A DNA stretch of 64,000 nt from Frisingicoccus sp902471845 (GTDB lineage Bacteria > Bacillota > Clostridia > Lachnospirales > Lachnospiraceae): the NCBI RefSeq assembly GCF_047030795.1, contig NZ_JBKYIC010000001.1; one strand, written 5' to 3'. The notes under the pieces are model-generated. The model searched no databases and was not told the origin of the DNA. It saw only the letters and a list, made by a program, of their open reading frames with translations. The first letter of the stretch is position 1, and each line of letters opens with the position of its first letter. Shown here piece by piece: positions 34,241 to 43,131 of this stretch. A program made the translations under genes and the position numbers.

Positions 34241-35257
34241 TTATGCTAATTCAGAGAAGTATTTGATTGTACGAACCATCTGGCTTGTGTAGCTGTTTTC
34301 ATTATCATACCAGGACACAACCTGAACTTCATATAAATCATCAGAAATCTGGCATACCATTGTCTGAGTTGCATCAAACAGGGAACCATAAGTCATACCT
34401 ACGATATCGGAAGAAACGATTTCGTCTGTATTGTATCCAAAGGATTCATTAGCAGCAGCTTTCATTGCTTCGTTGATACCTTCTTTTGTAACGCCTTCTT
34501 TTTTAACAACGGCTGTCAGGATGGTTGTGGAACCTGTTGGTGTAGGAACACGCTGAGCGGAACCGATGAGCTTGCCGTTCAGTTCAGGAATAACAAGACC
34601 GATAGCTTTTGCTGCACCTGTGGAGTTTGGAACGATGTTCACTGCTGCTGCACGGGAACGTCTTAAATCGCCTTTTCTCTGAGGTCCGTCCAGAGTCATC
34701 TGATCACCTGTGTAAGCATGAATCGTGCACATGATACCGGACTGGATCGGTGCATACTTGTTCAAAGCATCTGCCATAGGTGCCAGACAGTTTGTTGTAC
34801 AGGATGCTGCGGAGATAATCGTATCTTCTGCTTTTAATGTTTCATGGTTTGTATTATAAACAATTGTTGGCAGATCATTTCCTGCTGGAGCAGAGATAAC
34901 AACTTTACGGGCTCCGGCATTAATATGAGCCTGTGCTTTGTCCTTGGATGTATAGAAACCAGAGCATTCAAGAACAACGTCAACTTTTAATTCTCCCCAT
35001 GGGCAGTTATTTGCATCCGGGAAAGCATAAATACGGATTTCTTTACCATCAACTGTGATTGAATCTTCACCTGCTGTCACTTTATCAGCCAGTGCATATC
35101 TTCCCTGTGAAGAATCATATTTTAATAAATGAGCCAGCATAGCAGGGCTTGTCAAATCGTTAATAGCTACAACTTCATACCCCTCAGCGCCAAACATCTG
35201 ACGAAATGCCAGACGACCAATACGACCAAAACCATTAATTGCTACTCTTACTGCCAT
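34241..35257 (-). CDS. gap: Glyceraldehyde-3-phosphate dehydrogenase, type I
   Basis: A 338-residue NAD-dependent enzyme. The Rossmann motif is INGFGRIGR, Asp34 in AINDLT favours NAD over NADP, and catalytic Cys153 sits in SAASCTTNCLAP. Codon use is strongly biased, as expected of a highly expressed gene. AGGAGG lies upstream of the ATG. It is the first gene of gap–pgk–tpiA, divergent from hisJ. Confidence 0.97.
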   Translation of the reverse strand: MAVRVAINGFGRIGRLAFRQMFGAEGYEVVAINDLTSPAMLAHLLKYDSSQGRYALADKVTAGEDSITVDGKEIRIYAFPDANNCPWGELKVDVVLECSGFYTSKDKAQAHINAGARKVVISAPAGNDLPTIVYNTNHETLKAEDTIISAASCTTNCLAPMADALNKYAPIQSGIMCTIHAYTGDQMTLDGPQRKGDLRRSRAAAVNIVPNSTGAAKAIGLVIPELNGKLIGSAQRVPTPTGSTTILTAVVKKEGVTKEGINEAMKAAANESFGYNTDEIVSSDIVGMTYGSLFDATQTMVCQISDDLYEVQVVSWYDNENSYTSQMVRTIKYFSELA

Positions 35258-35302
35258 AATTTTAGTTCCTCCTAAATTAGATTATATTATTATTATGATT
35301 CT

Positions 35303-35331
35303 ATTTTACCCAATTACGGAATAAAATTCAA
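35303..35331 (-). promoter_or_regulatory. Promoter of gap-pgk-tpiA
   Basis: TTGAAT (35326-35331) and TAAAAT (35303-35308) on the minus strand, spacer 17. Confidence 0.7.
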
Positions 35332-35360
35332 GTTAATTTCGGATAATATTTGTTATTTAT

Positions 35361-35389
35361 TTGACAAATAGAGAAAATTTTATTATATT
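35361..35389 (+). promoter_or_regulatory. Promoter for hisJ
   Basis: Perfect TTGACA (35361-35366) and TATATT (35384-35389), spacer 17. A Rex-like palindrome (35350-35367) overlaps the -35. Confidence 0.8.
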
Positions 35390-35423
35390 TAGCTTAAACA
35401 TAGAATAATGGAGGCTTAAAATT

Positions 35424-36299
35424 ATGATTACCAGCGATATACATATGCATTCATCTTTCTCGACCGACTCGGAATCTCCGATGGAAAACATGATTCAGGG
35501 CGCCATCGACAAAGGATTAACAACCATCTGCTTTACAGAACATCTGGATTATGAATATCCTTCCCCGGACGGCACAGTTTTATTTGAGGTGGATGTGGAT
35601 GCCTACGAAAAAAAATTATATGAATTAAAAGATAAATATAAAAAGGACATCGAAGTGCTGTTCGGTATTGAATTCGGACTTCTGCCCCACCTGGCCGACC
35701 GCTACAATACTGTGGCCAAAACCCATGATTTTGATTTTATCATCGGTTCTTCCCATCTGATTCCGGCGCCATGGTATAAAAAAGACCTGGATTATATCCG
35801 TGAACACGGCACAGCTCCAAAGAATATGATTCACGGTGACCCCTACGAAAAGGAATTCTGGGAAGGCCGCACCGTCAAGGCGATCTGTAAAAAATATTTC
35901 CAGACGATCATTGATAACACGGCTGCTTATCAGGATTTTGACACTTATGCTCATATCGACTATCTGATCCGCTATGCACCGGAAAAAAATAAAGGCTATA
36001 CTTATGAGAAGTATGCCTCCATTCTTGACAAAGCGTTAAATGCCATCATTGAACACGACCTGGCTCTGGAAATCAATACGGCCGGTTATAAATATGGGCT
36101 TGGGCAGCCGAATCCTCAGGCGGATATTCTGGCCCGTTATCTGAAACTTGGCGGCGAAAAGATTACCATCGGAGCCGATGCCCATAAACCGGAACATATC
36201 GCCTATGATTTTAAAAAAGCCGAAGAGCTTTTAAAAACCCTCGGCTTTAAGTATTATACCATATTTAAAAAACGTCAGCCTGTGATGCTTCCGCTGTAA
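35424..36299 (+). CDS. hisJ: Histidinol-phosphatase, PHP family
   Basis: A 291-residue PHP-domain phosphoesterase of the HisJ/HisK type. Metal ligands are visible in SDIHMHSSFSTDS, FTEHLDYEY, GIEFGL, GSSHL and near the end GADAHKPEH. It removes phosphate from histidinol phosphate in histidine synthesis; a closely related phosphatase role cannot be excluded. GGAGG lies 9 bases upstream of the ATG. No other his gene is in the window. Its 3' end overlaps the convergent DUF975 gene by 35 bases. Confidence 0.85.
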   Translation: MITSDIHMHSSFSTDSESPMENMIQGAIDKGLTTICFTEHLDYEYPSPDGTVLFEVDVDAYEKKLYELKDKYKKDIEVLFGIEFGLLPHLADRYNTVAKTHDFDFIIGSSHLIPAPWYKKDLDYIREHGTAPKNMIHGDPYEKEFWEGRTVKAICKKYFQTIIDNTAAYQDFDTYAHIDYLIRYAPEKNKGYTYEKYASILDKALNAIIEHDLALEINTAGYKYGLGQPNPQADILARYLKLGGEKITIGADAHKPEHIAYDFKKAEELLKTLGFKYYTIFKKRQPVMLPL

Positions 36300-37083
36300 C
36301 TTGGTTTTTAAGCACCTCATACAGCTCGGCTTCCGTGGCTCTCATGTATGGATTTGTCCAGAGAACATTAACTACTCCCATGGTCAGTGACCCTAGCAGA
36401 GCCCAACCGATAAAGGACATATCCAGGACAAAGGTATTCCATTTATGTCCCATCATCATCTGACGGCTTAAGTTTAAAACTTCTCTGGTCGGCATATCCG
36501 GATGCTCCGCAAGAATATAATCCACCATCCGGTATTCATAGGTTTTTATAATACCCGGAATCACAAGCAACAGTGTCCAGAGAAACACATAAAATCCCCG
36601 GAGAAACATGGTTTTTACCACCGGAAGAAAATCATTTCTGTTAAATGCAAAGGCCAGCTCACCGACGCTGGTCTTTTCTGTCCGGTTCCGATAGAAAAAA
36701 CTGGCCATCCCGACCTGAATTGGATTGACAATAAAATAATTCAGGCACATACGAACAATCGCCAATAAAATTCCATAAATCAGCACGGCAGAAGTCACAA
36801 CACTGGTAAACATCCCCACGCCGGTTTCCGAATAAACAAATCTTTCAGCGTAGTTCCGAATCTGCGGCAGGGTATAATCCTGCACATCAAAAGAAATATC
36901 ATTATCTCCGACGTTGATCGTCGTCTCTTCTGTATCCGAGTTGGCCGGTGTCGCCGCCGTACTGCCATTCGTTCCCAATGCATACTGAAGCACAAGGAAT
37001 ATAAGACAGACGGCCACCGCTGCCCAATAATAACCGCGCAAACTCTGCTTTGCTCTCTGTTTTAAATCTGCTCTTACCCACAT
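36265..37083 (-). CDS. DUF975 family integral membrane protein
   Basis: A 272-residue membrane protein with the DUF975 signature at its start (WVRADLKQRAKQSLRGYYW). It has about six hydrophobic segments and the family motif LPGIIKTYEYRMVDYILAEH region (residues about 185-205). The function is unknown. The ATG at 37083 has AAGGAGG at 7 bases and lies 22 bases after mnmA, so it is the tail gene of the isc–mnmA operon. Its end overlaps hisJ on the other strand. Confidence 0.85.
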   Translation of the reverse strand: MWVRADLKQRAKQSLRGYYWAAVAVCLIFLVLQYALGTNGSTAATPANSDTEETTINVGDNDISFDVQDYTLPQIRNYAERFVYSETGVGMFTSVVTSAVLIYGILLAIVRMCLNYFIVNPIQVGMASFFYRNRTEKTSVGELAFAFNRNDFLPVVKTMFLRGFYVFLWTLLLVIPGIIKTYEYRMVDYILAEHPDMPTREVLNLSRQMMMGHKWNTFVLDMSFIGWALLGSLTMGVVNVLWTNPYMRATEAELYEVLKNQVTAEASQADVF

Positions 37084-37105
37084 AGGCTTACCTCCTTGAC
37101 AGCTT

Positions 37106-38197
37106 TCAGCCTTTAACTGCCTCAATCACACCGCCGCCGACAACATATTCCCCGTCATACATGACAAGGGCCTGTCCTGGCGTTATGGCCCGCTGAGGCT
37201 CATCGAATTCACAGACAAGAATTCCCTCTTCCGTCCTGTAAACGGTCGCCATGGCTCCCGCATGGGCATAGCGGACTTTGGCATGAACACGGATTTTTTC
37301 TCCTGCTTTCGGTTCCGGAATGGACATCCAGTTCACATGAGAAGCAGTCAGTACAGACTTAAATACATCCCCGCTTTCCCCGATGACCACTTCATTGGTC
37401 TCCGGACGAATCTCCGTAACAAATACCGGATGCCCCATGGAAAGGTTCAGTCCTTTTCTCTGGCCTACCGTATAATGGGTAATTCCCTCATGGGTGCCGA
37501 GAATCTTTCCCGACGAATCGACAAAATTCCCCTTCGGCAGTTTTCGTCCTGTATATTCGTAGAGAAATTTTTGATAATTACCGTCAGGAATAAAACAGAT
37601 ATCCTGACTGTCCGGCTTGGATGCTACAAGTAGGCCCATTTCTTCCGCCATCTGACGGATTTCTTCTTTCGTATAATCTCCATCCGGCATCAGCGTTCTG
37701 GAAAGCTGTTCCTGGGTCAGATTATAGAGCGCATAGGTCTGATCCTTTCTGGAAGGCGCTTTTTTCAGAGTATATCTGCCGTTTTCAAGTCGCACCACCT
37801 TGGCGTAATGTCCTGTGGCAATATAATCGCCGCCGATGGACATGGCCCGATGTAAAAGAGCTTCCCATTTTACATACCGATTGCAGCGGATACATGGATT
37901 CGGCGTCCTTCCCCGAAAATATTCCTCTGCGAAGTCATCCATTACCCACTCTTTGAATTCTTTTTTAAAGTTCATCACATAGTAGGGAATATCCAACTGG
38001 CTGGCCACCCGGCGCGCGTCGTCCACAGCACTCAAGCCGCAGCAACCACCGTTTTCTTCCTGGACGGCTGTTTCTTCATCCTGCCATATCTGCATCGTCA
38101 CGCCGACCACATCATAGCCCTGTTTCTTCAAAAGCATGGCGGCCACCGAAGAATCTACACCGCCGGACATCCCAACAATGACTTTTTTATTTTTCAT
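37106..38197 (-). CDS. mnmA: tRNA-specific 2-thiouridylase MnmA
   Basis: A 363-residue PP-loop enzyme that puts sulfur on the wobble uridine of tRNA-Lys, Glu and Gln. It begins VIVGMSGGVDSSVAAMLL. The first catalytic cysteine lies in TPNPCIRCNRYVKW and the second in SQDICFIPDG. It takes sulfur from the cysteine desulfurase encoded two genes upstream. A 13-base palindrome (GGATTATTAATCC) lies directly before its ATG. Confidence 0.96.
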   Translation of the reverse strand: MKNKKVIVGMSGGVDSSVAAMLLKKQGYDVVGVTMQIWQDEETAVQEENGGCCGLSAVDDARRVASQLDIPYYVMNFKKEFKEWVMDDFAEEYFRGRTPNPCIRCNRYVKWEALLHRAMSIGGDYIATGHYAKVVRLENGRYTLKKAPSRKDQTYALYNLTQEQLSRTLMPDGDYTKEEIRQMAEEMGLLVASKPDSQDICFIPDGNYQKFLYEYTGRKLPKGNFVDSSGKILGTHEGITHYTVGQRKGLNLSMGHPVFVTEIRPETNEVVIGESGDVFKSVLTASHVNWMSIPEPKAGEKIRVHAKVRYAHAGAMATVYRTEEGILVCEFDEPQRAITPGQALVMYDGEYVVGGGVIEAVKG

Positions 38198-38200
38198 GGA

Positions 38201-38638
38201 TTAATAATCCTCTTCAACTTCTTCTTCACCAATATCTGACTTCGGTTTGGAAAGTCCGTCAATTTTAATGCCATTTTTCTCTGCATAATCCCAGAGAGCT
38301 GCATGAATAGCTTCCTCAGCCAGAAGGGAACAGTGAACCTTAACCGGAGGCAGACCGTCAAGCGCTTCCATAACAGCCTTATTTGTAACTTCCAGAGCTT
38401 CGTAGATTGTTTTTCCCTTGACAAGTTCTGTAGCCATACTGCTTGTCGCTACGGCAGCACCGCAGCCGAATGTCTTAAATTTTACATCCTGAATGACCTG
38501 ATTTTCATCAATATCAAAATAAATACGCATGATATCGCCGCATTTTGCATTACCAACTGTACCTACGCCGCTGGCGTTTTCAATTTCTCCCACATTTCTC
38601 GGATTCTGAAAATGATCCATTACTTTTTCGCTGTACAT
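38201..38638 (-). CDS. iscU: Iron-sulfur cluster scaffold protein IscU/NifU
   Basis: A 145-residue NifU N-terminal-type scaffold. Three conserved cysteines are present, in GNAKCGDIMR, FKTFGCGAAVAT and KVHCSLLAEEA. It accepts sulfur from IscS and builds clusters. The acidic tail (GEEEVEEDY) is typical of clostridial forms. AGGAGG precedes the ATG. It lies 12 bases after iscS. Confidence 0.95.
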   Translation of the reverse strand: MYSEKVMDHFQNPRNVGEIENASGVGTVGNAKCGDIMRIYFDIDENQVIQDVKFKTFGCGAAVATSSMATELVKGKTIYEALEVTNKAVMEALDGLPPVKVHCSLLAEEAIHAALWDYAEKNGIKIDGLSKPKSDIGEEEVEEDY

Positions 38639-38650
38639 AAAAAACTCCTC

Positions 38651-39838
38651 CTATTTGTTCTTCTTTACAAAATCTTCGTATAATGGAGACATTGCTCTGA
38701 GACGTTCAACAATGCCTTTCACTTTATCAACTACATAATCCATTTCTTCCATTGTATTATCTTCACCCAGAGTCAGGCGCAGTGAACCATGAGCAATCTC
38801 ATGAGGCAGGCCGATCGCCAAAAGCACATGAGATGGGTCCAGTGAACCGGACGTACAAGCAGAACCGCTGGAACCACAGATTCCTGCCATATCAAGCATG
38901 ATCAGAAGAGATTCGCCTTCAATAAACTGGAAGCTGAAATTGGCGTTATTCGGAAGACGGCGGTCTTTGTCACCATTCAGGCGTGTATAAGGAATTTCCG
39001 CCAGGATCCGGTCAATCAAATGATTTCTCAGCTCAGTTTCTTTCTTAGTCCGTTCATCCATGGTGGCTACAGCGATTTCTACCGCTTTGCCTAAACCGAC
39101 GATACCCGGCACATTTTCTGTTCCGGCCCGGCGTTTCCGCTCCTGAGCACCGCCGTGAATGAAGGAACGAATCTTCACGCCCTTGCGGATATATAAGAAT
39201 CCAATGCCCTTCGGTCCGTTCAGCTTGTGACCACTGGCGCTGAGCATATCAATATTCAGCTCGTCAACGTTGATCGGAATCTGACCAAAGGCCTGAACTG
39301 CATCCGTATGGAACAGGATACCGTGTTCATGGGCAATGGCTCCGATTTCTTTAATCGGCTGAATCGTTCCGATCTCGTTATTTGCAAACATAACGGAAAT
39401 CAAAATCGTTGTCGGACGGATGGCTTTCTTTAATTCGTCCAGTTTAATTATTCCGTTTTCATCCACATCCACATAGGTTACTTCATATCCGCGCTCTTTT
39501 TCAAGATACTCGCATGTATGAAGAATCGCATGGTGCTCGATTTTAGATGTAATAATATGATTACCTTTATTTTTATAAGCTTCAGCTGTTGCTACAAGGG
39601 CCCAGTTATCGGATTCAGAACCACCGGCTGTAAAATAAATGTTGGCAGCGTCTGTTCCAAGGGCTTTGGCAATGATTTCACGGCTTTCTGTAACTACTGT
39701 TTTATTTTTTGCTCCCAGGTCATAAACCGTGGAAGGATTTCCATAATTTTCAGTAAAATAAGGCAGCATTGCTTCTACGACTTCAGGCCGTGTCGCTGTC
39801 GTTGCTGCATGGTCCAGATAAATAATCTTCTTATCCAT
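38651..39838 (-). CDS. iscS: Cysteine desulfurase
   Basis: A 395-residue PLP enzyme of the NifS/IscS class. It starts IIYLDHAATTATRPEV. The PLP lysine is in SASGHKLNGPKG, and the sulfur-carrying cysteine is in the loop CGSSGSACTSGS. It supplies sulfur for cluster assembly (IscU) and tRNA thiolation (MnmA), both encoded next to it. It follows iscR by 27 bases. Confidence 0.96.
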   Translation of the reverse strand: MDKKIIYLDHAATTATRPEVVEAMLPYFTENYGNPSTVYDLGAKNKTVVTESREIIAKALGTDAANIYFTAGGSESDNWALVATAEAYKNKGNHIITSKIEHHAILHTCEYLEKERGYEVTYVDVDENGIIKLDELKKAIRPTTILISVMFANNEIGTIQPIKEIGAIAHEHGILFHTDAVQAFGQIPINVDELNIDMLSASGHKLNGPKGIGFLYIRKGVKIRSFIHGGAQERKRRAGTENVPGIVGLGKAVEIAVATMDERTKKETELRNHLIDRILAEIPYTRLNGDKDRRLPNNANFSFQFIEGESLLIMLDMAGICGSSGSACTSGSLDPSHVLLAIGLPHEIAHGSLRLTLGEDNTMEEMDYVVDKVKGIVERLRAMSPLYEDFVKKNK

Positions 39839-39865
39839 CTTATCTTCTCTCCATTCATATATATA

Positions 39866-40315
39866 TTATTTTGAGCAATATGCTTTTTGACCGGTTTCGT
39901 CTGTAATTCCAGGGCTGTTCGCAACAATTTCTTCCAATGTCATGGAATCCATCGTATCATTAATACTATTATTTATACGCTTCCAGACATATTTTGTGAC
40001 ACAAGAATCAAATTTGGCGCATTTACTTTCACTGTCCGGACAATCGACCACGACCATCTCGCCTTCCAGGGCCCTTAAAACATCCCCTACGGAAATCTCA
40101 CCCGCCGGTTTCGCCAGCTGATAACCTCCGTTGATTCCCCGAATACTTGAAATCAATCCAGCCTTTTTCAGTTTGGCAAACAGCTGTTCCAGATAACTTT
40201 CGGATAAACCTTCCCGGGCGGCAATGGTGCTGATCGATATGGGTTCTTCCTTTGAAAACAGAGCCAAATCCACCGCTGCTCTCAGACCATATCGGCCTTT
40301 TGTTGAAAGTTTCAT
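39866..40315 (-). CDS. iscR: Rrf2 family regulator IscR
   Basis: A 149-residue Rrf2-type winged-helix repressor beginning MKLSTKGRYGLRAAVDLALF. Three cysteines, C92, C99 and C105 (DCPDSESKCAKFDSC), match the cluster-binding pattern of IscR, so it likely senses cluster status. It heads iscR–iscS–iscU–mnmA. The 21-bp palindrome between its promoter and start codon is the probable site of autoregulation. Confidence 0.93.
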   Translation of the reverse strand: MKLSTKGRYGLRAAVDLALFSKEEPISISTIAAREGLSESYLEQLFAKLKKAGLISSIRGINGGYQLAKPAGEISVGDVLRALEGEMVVVDCPDSESKCAKFDSCVTKYVWKRINNSINDTMDSMTLEEIVANSPGITDETGQKAYCSK

Positions 40316-40330
40316 ACTCTCACCTCTTAT

Positions 40331-40351
40331 ATCCGAGTAATTTACTCGGAT
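40331..40351 (-). promoter_or_regulatory. IscR operator, 21-bp perfect palindrome
   Basis: ATCCGAGTAA and TTACTCGGAT (10-base arms around one central base) lie just after the predicted transcription start of iscR. Rrf2/IscR proteins bind such ATCCGAGTAA-type repeats. Confidence 0.85.
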
Positions 40352-40361
40352 TTATGTTCAT

Positions 40362-40390
40362 AGAATATCACCGAACCCTCTAACTGTCAA
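40362..40390 (-). promoter_or_regulatory. Promoter of iscR-iscS-iscU-mnmA
   Basis: Perfect TTGACA (40385-40390) and TATTCT (40362-40367) on the minus strand, spacer 17. The -35 lies within the last codons of ligA. Confidence 0.85.
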
Positions 40391-42353
40391 TACGATTTTT
40401 CTCAATAAGCTCTAAAAATTCGTCTTCTGTGATAATCGGAACACCAAGTTCCTTCGCCTTTTTATTTTTTGATGAGGCCGAAGCCGCATCGTTATTAATC
40501 AAATAATTTGTTTTAGAAGATACAGAACCGGCTACCTTGCCGCCTTTGGATTCAATCAGTGCTTTGACTTCATTCCGATTGGCAAAATGATGAACACTTC
40601 CCGTAATGACAAAAGTCATATTTTTAAATATCATCTCATCCTCTGAAATCTTTTCTTTCTCAAGATGCACTTCTGAAAGAAGTTCTTCGACCCGTTCCCG
40701 CATTTTTGAATCTTTAAAAAAGTTTTCCACATTTTTGGCAATGATCGGTCCGATACCTTCAATGGTAGCTATCTCTTCCGCATCCGCCGACATCAAAGCG
40801 GACATATCATCTTTAAAATACCGGCACAACAGTTTTGCATTTGAAAGCCCCACATTCGGAATGCCAAGACTGTATACGAACCGGGCTGTCGGTATATTTC
40901 GTGATTTCTCCACGGCCTGAATGAGATTTGCATAGGACTTCTCTCCCATACCCTCCATCTCGATAATTTCTTCTTTATGATTTTCCAGATAAAATACATC
41001 CTTCAGACTCCGAATAAAACCCTTCTGGACAAACTTTTCCAGCGTCGCTTCCGACAGGCCCTCAATATTGAAAGCATCCCGGGAAACAAAAAGGGACAAT
41101 CCTTTAATATGCTTGGCCTCGCAATCCGGATTCGGACAGGTCAGCACTTTTACATCATTTTCCTGTAAAATTTTCGTCGGCTGGTGACATACCGGACATA
41201 CTTTCGGAATTTCCAGTGTGCCGCTTCGGGTCAGATTTTCACTGATCTGAGGAATGATCATATTGGCTTTATATACCATCAATTCATCGCCAAGTCCCAG
41301 TTCCAGACTCTCCACGATACTGACATTATGGATACTGGCCCGTGAAACCGTCGTCCCCTCCAGCTGAACCGGTTCAAAAATAGCCACCGGATTAATAAGC
41401 CCTGTTCGTGACGCACTCCATTCCACCTCAAGAAGCCGGGTTTTTTCTGTCTCATCGGCCCATTTAAAGGCAATGGAATCCCGTGGAAATTTCGCCGTTG
41501 TTCCCAGAGAACGGCTGTAGGCGATATCGTCCAGCGTCAGTACTAATCCGTCTGACGGCAGATCATTGGCTTTTACATGCTCTGAAAACCACTGGACTTC
41601 CGCTTCGATATCAGAGGCATCCACCATCTTATATTCCACCGTTTCAAAGCCGAAATGGCGCAGCCACTCCATCTGTTCTCTCCGGGAGTTGTGAAAATCC
41701 ACGCCCTCTGCTCTCACCAGCGTAAAAGCATAAAAATAAACACCTCTCTGAGCTGTGATCTCGTTATTTAACTGACGCACCGAACCACTGCACAGATTCC
41801 GGGGATTTTTATATTTTGCATCCACATCTTCAATGCTCTCGTTTAATTTTCTGAAATCCGAATATTTAATCAATGCCTCGCCCCGAAGCACCAATTCGCC
41901 TTCATAAGAAATCTTATGGGGCAGATTCCGGAACACTCGTGCATTATTTGTAATGACTTCACCGGTAATTCCGTTGCCCCGGGTCACCGCTTTATAGAGT
42001 TCTCCCTCCCGGTAAGTCAACACAATGGTCAGACCATCCAGCTTCCATGAGAGCAGCCCCTCATGGCTCCCGATCCATGTACGGAGCGCTTCTACATCTT
42101 TCGTTTTGTCCAGCGAAAGCATCGGTGAATCGTGATTCTCTTTCGGCAGCTCACTGAGCACCTCATAACCCACATGGATCGACGGACTGTCAGCCAGAAC
42201 CGTTCCTGTTTCTTTTTCCAGGGCAAGAAGCCGGTCATACAGCGCATCATATTCAAAATTGCTCATAATTTCACGGGCTTCCTGATAATAGGCTTTGGAA
42301 GCTTCATTTAATTTCTGAATCAGTTCCCGCATCTCTTTCAACAGATCATTCAT
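40380..42353 (-). CDS. ligA: NAD-dependent DNA ligase LigA
   Basis: A 657-residue ligase with the full domain order. There is an NAD-binding Ia domain, the adenylation domain with active Lys104 (SWKLDG), an OB fold, a four-cysteine zinc finger (CPVCHQP and CPNPDCEAKH), helix-hairpin-helix repeats, and a C-terminal BRCT domain (about 585-657). Two normally conserved spots differ: the usual TRGDG reads TRGNG and the following GEDVT reads GEVIT, so it belongs to a diverged branch. Its start overlaps the upstream pseudouridine synthase by 8 bases. Confidence 0.95.
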   Translation of the reverse strand: MNDLLKEMRELIQKLNEASKAYYQEAREIMSNFEYDALYDRLLALEKETGTVLADSPSIHVGYEVLSELPKENHDSPMLSLDKTKDVEALRTWIGSHEGLLSWKLDGLTIVLTYREGELYKAVTRGNGITGEVITNNARVFRNLPHKISYEGELVLRGEALIKYSDFRKLNESIEDVDAKYKNPRNLCSGSVRQLNNEITAQRGVYFYAFTLVRAEGVDFHNSRREQMEWLRHFGFETVEYKMVDASDIEAEVQWFSEHVKANDLPSDGLVLTLDDIAYSRSLGTTAKFPRDSIAFKWADETEKTRLLEVEWSASRTGLINPVAIFEPVQLEGTTVSRASIHNVSIVESLELGLGDELMVYKANMIIPQISENLTRSGTLEIPKVCPVCHQPTKILQENDVKVLTCPNPDCEAKHIKGLSLFVSRDAFNIEGLSEATLEKFVQKGFIRSLKDVFYLENHKEEIIEMEGMGEKSYANLIQAVEKSRNIPTARFVYSLGIPNVGLSNAKLLCRYFKDDMSALMSADAEEIATIEGIGPIIAKNVENFFKDSKMRERVEELLSEVHLEKEKISEDEMIFKNMTFVITGSVHHFANRNEVKALIESKGGKVAGSVSSKTNYLINNDAASASSKNKKAKELGVPIITEDEFLELIEKNRIDS

Positions 42354-43053
42354 GGACGATCCCTCCCCGCAGTTCTCTTAGCTCACGGCCTTTAATCTCC
42401 CGCCACTCGCCTTCTTTAAGGTCTCCCAACTGAATATTCATAATCCGTATACGTTTTAATGTAACCACGCGGAAATTAAAATATGCGCACATCCGCCGTA
42501 TCTGACGGTTCAGTCCCTGGGTCAGGATAATACGGAACGTATAGGCGTCCACCTTTTTCACTTTGCAGGGCCGGGTCTTTACGCCAAGTTCTGAAAGCCA
42601 TACCCCTTCACTCATTCCGCGGATAAAGTCTGCCGTGATCCGCTCCCGCACACGGACTTCATATTCCTTTTCATGGTAGTTCCGTGCCTTTAAAATTTCA
42701 TTCATCAGCTCACCGTCATTGGTCAGTAAAATCAGACCCGTAGAATCTTTGTCCAGCCGGCCGACCGGATATACACGCTTCGGATATTTCAGATAGTCAA
42801 TAATATTGTCCTTTTCTTTGCTGGAACAGACGATACCTGCCGGTTTATTCATGGCAAGCACGATTTTTTCCTCTCTGGCTGTACTGACCGCCCTTCCGTC
42901 AAAAAGGATTTTCTCTGTGCCATCCACCTTTTCTCCCATTCCGGCAACGCGCCCGTCGATAGTCACTTTTCCGGCCTCAATATACTTGTCGGCTTCTCTG
43001 CGGGAACAGATTCCCTGGGCACTTAAATACTTATTTAATCTCACTTTTTCCAT
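42346..43053 (-). CDS. rluF: RsuA/RluB/RluF-family pseudouridine synthase
   Basis: A 235-residue enzyme with an N-terminal S4 RNA-binding domain (RLNKYLSAQGICSRREADKY) and a catalytic domain with Asp in PVGRLDKDSTGLILLTNDG. LTQGLNRQIRRMCAYF near the end is closest to RluF, which modifies U2604 of 23S rRNA; RluB is the alternative. GGAAG precedes the ATG. A bidirectional terminator separates it from the gene upstream. It is co-transcribed with ligA. Confidence 0.85.
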   Translation of the reverse strand: MEKVRLNKYLSAQGICSRREADKYIEAGKVTIDGRVAGMGEKVDGTEKILFDGRAVSTAREEKIVLAMNKPAGIVCSSKEKDNIIDYLKYPKRVYPVGRLDKDSTGLILLTNDGELMNEILKARNYHEKEYEVRVRERITADFIRGMSEGVWLSELGVKTRPCKVKKVDAYTFRIILTQGLNRQIRRMCAYFNFRVVTLKRIRIMNIQLGDLKEGEWREIKGRELRELRGGIVHE

Positions 43054-43075
43054 AATGATCTTCCTTTATCCCAAC

Positions 43076-43112
43076 AAAAGGTTTCTATTACCCCCGGTAA
43101 TAGAAACCTTTT
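43076..43112. terminator. Bidirectional terminator
   Basis: A perfect 17-bp stem (AAAAGGTTTCTATTACC/GGTAATAGAAACCTTTT) around three C residues ends the upstream membrane-anchored gene. It sits in the leader of the pseudouridine synthase gene. Confidence 0.9.
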
Positions 43113-43131
43113 ATCTCTTGTCCTGAAGTGT

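Noticed and set aside
38199..38211. 13-base palindrome before mnmA as an operator
   Set aside because: It sits inside the operon at the start codon, is A/T-rich, and has no promoter near it; it may be chance.
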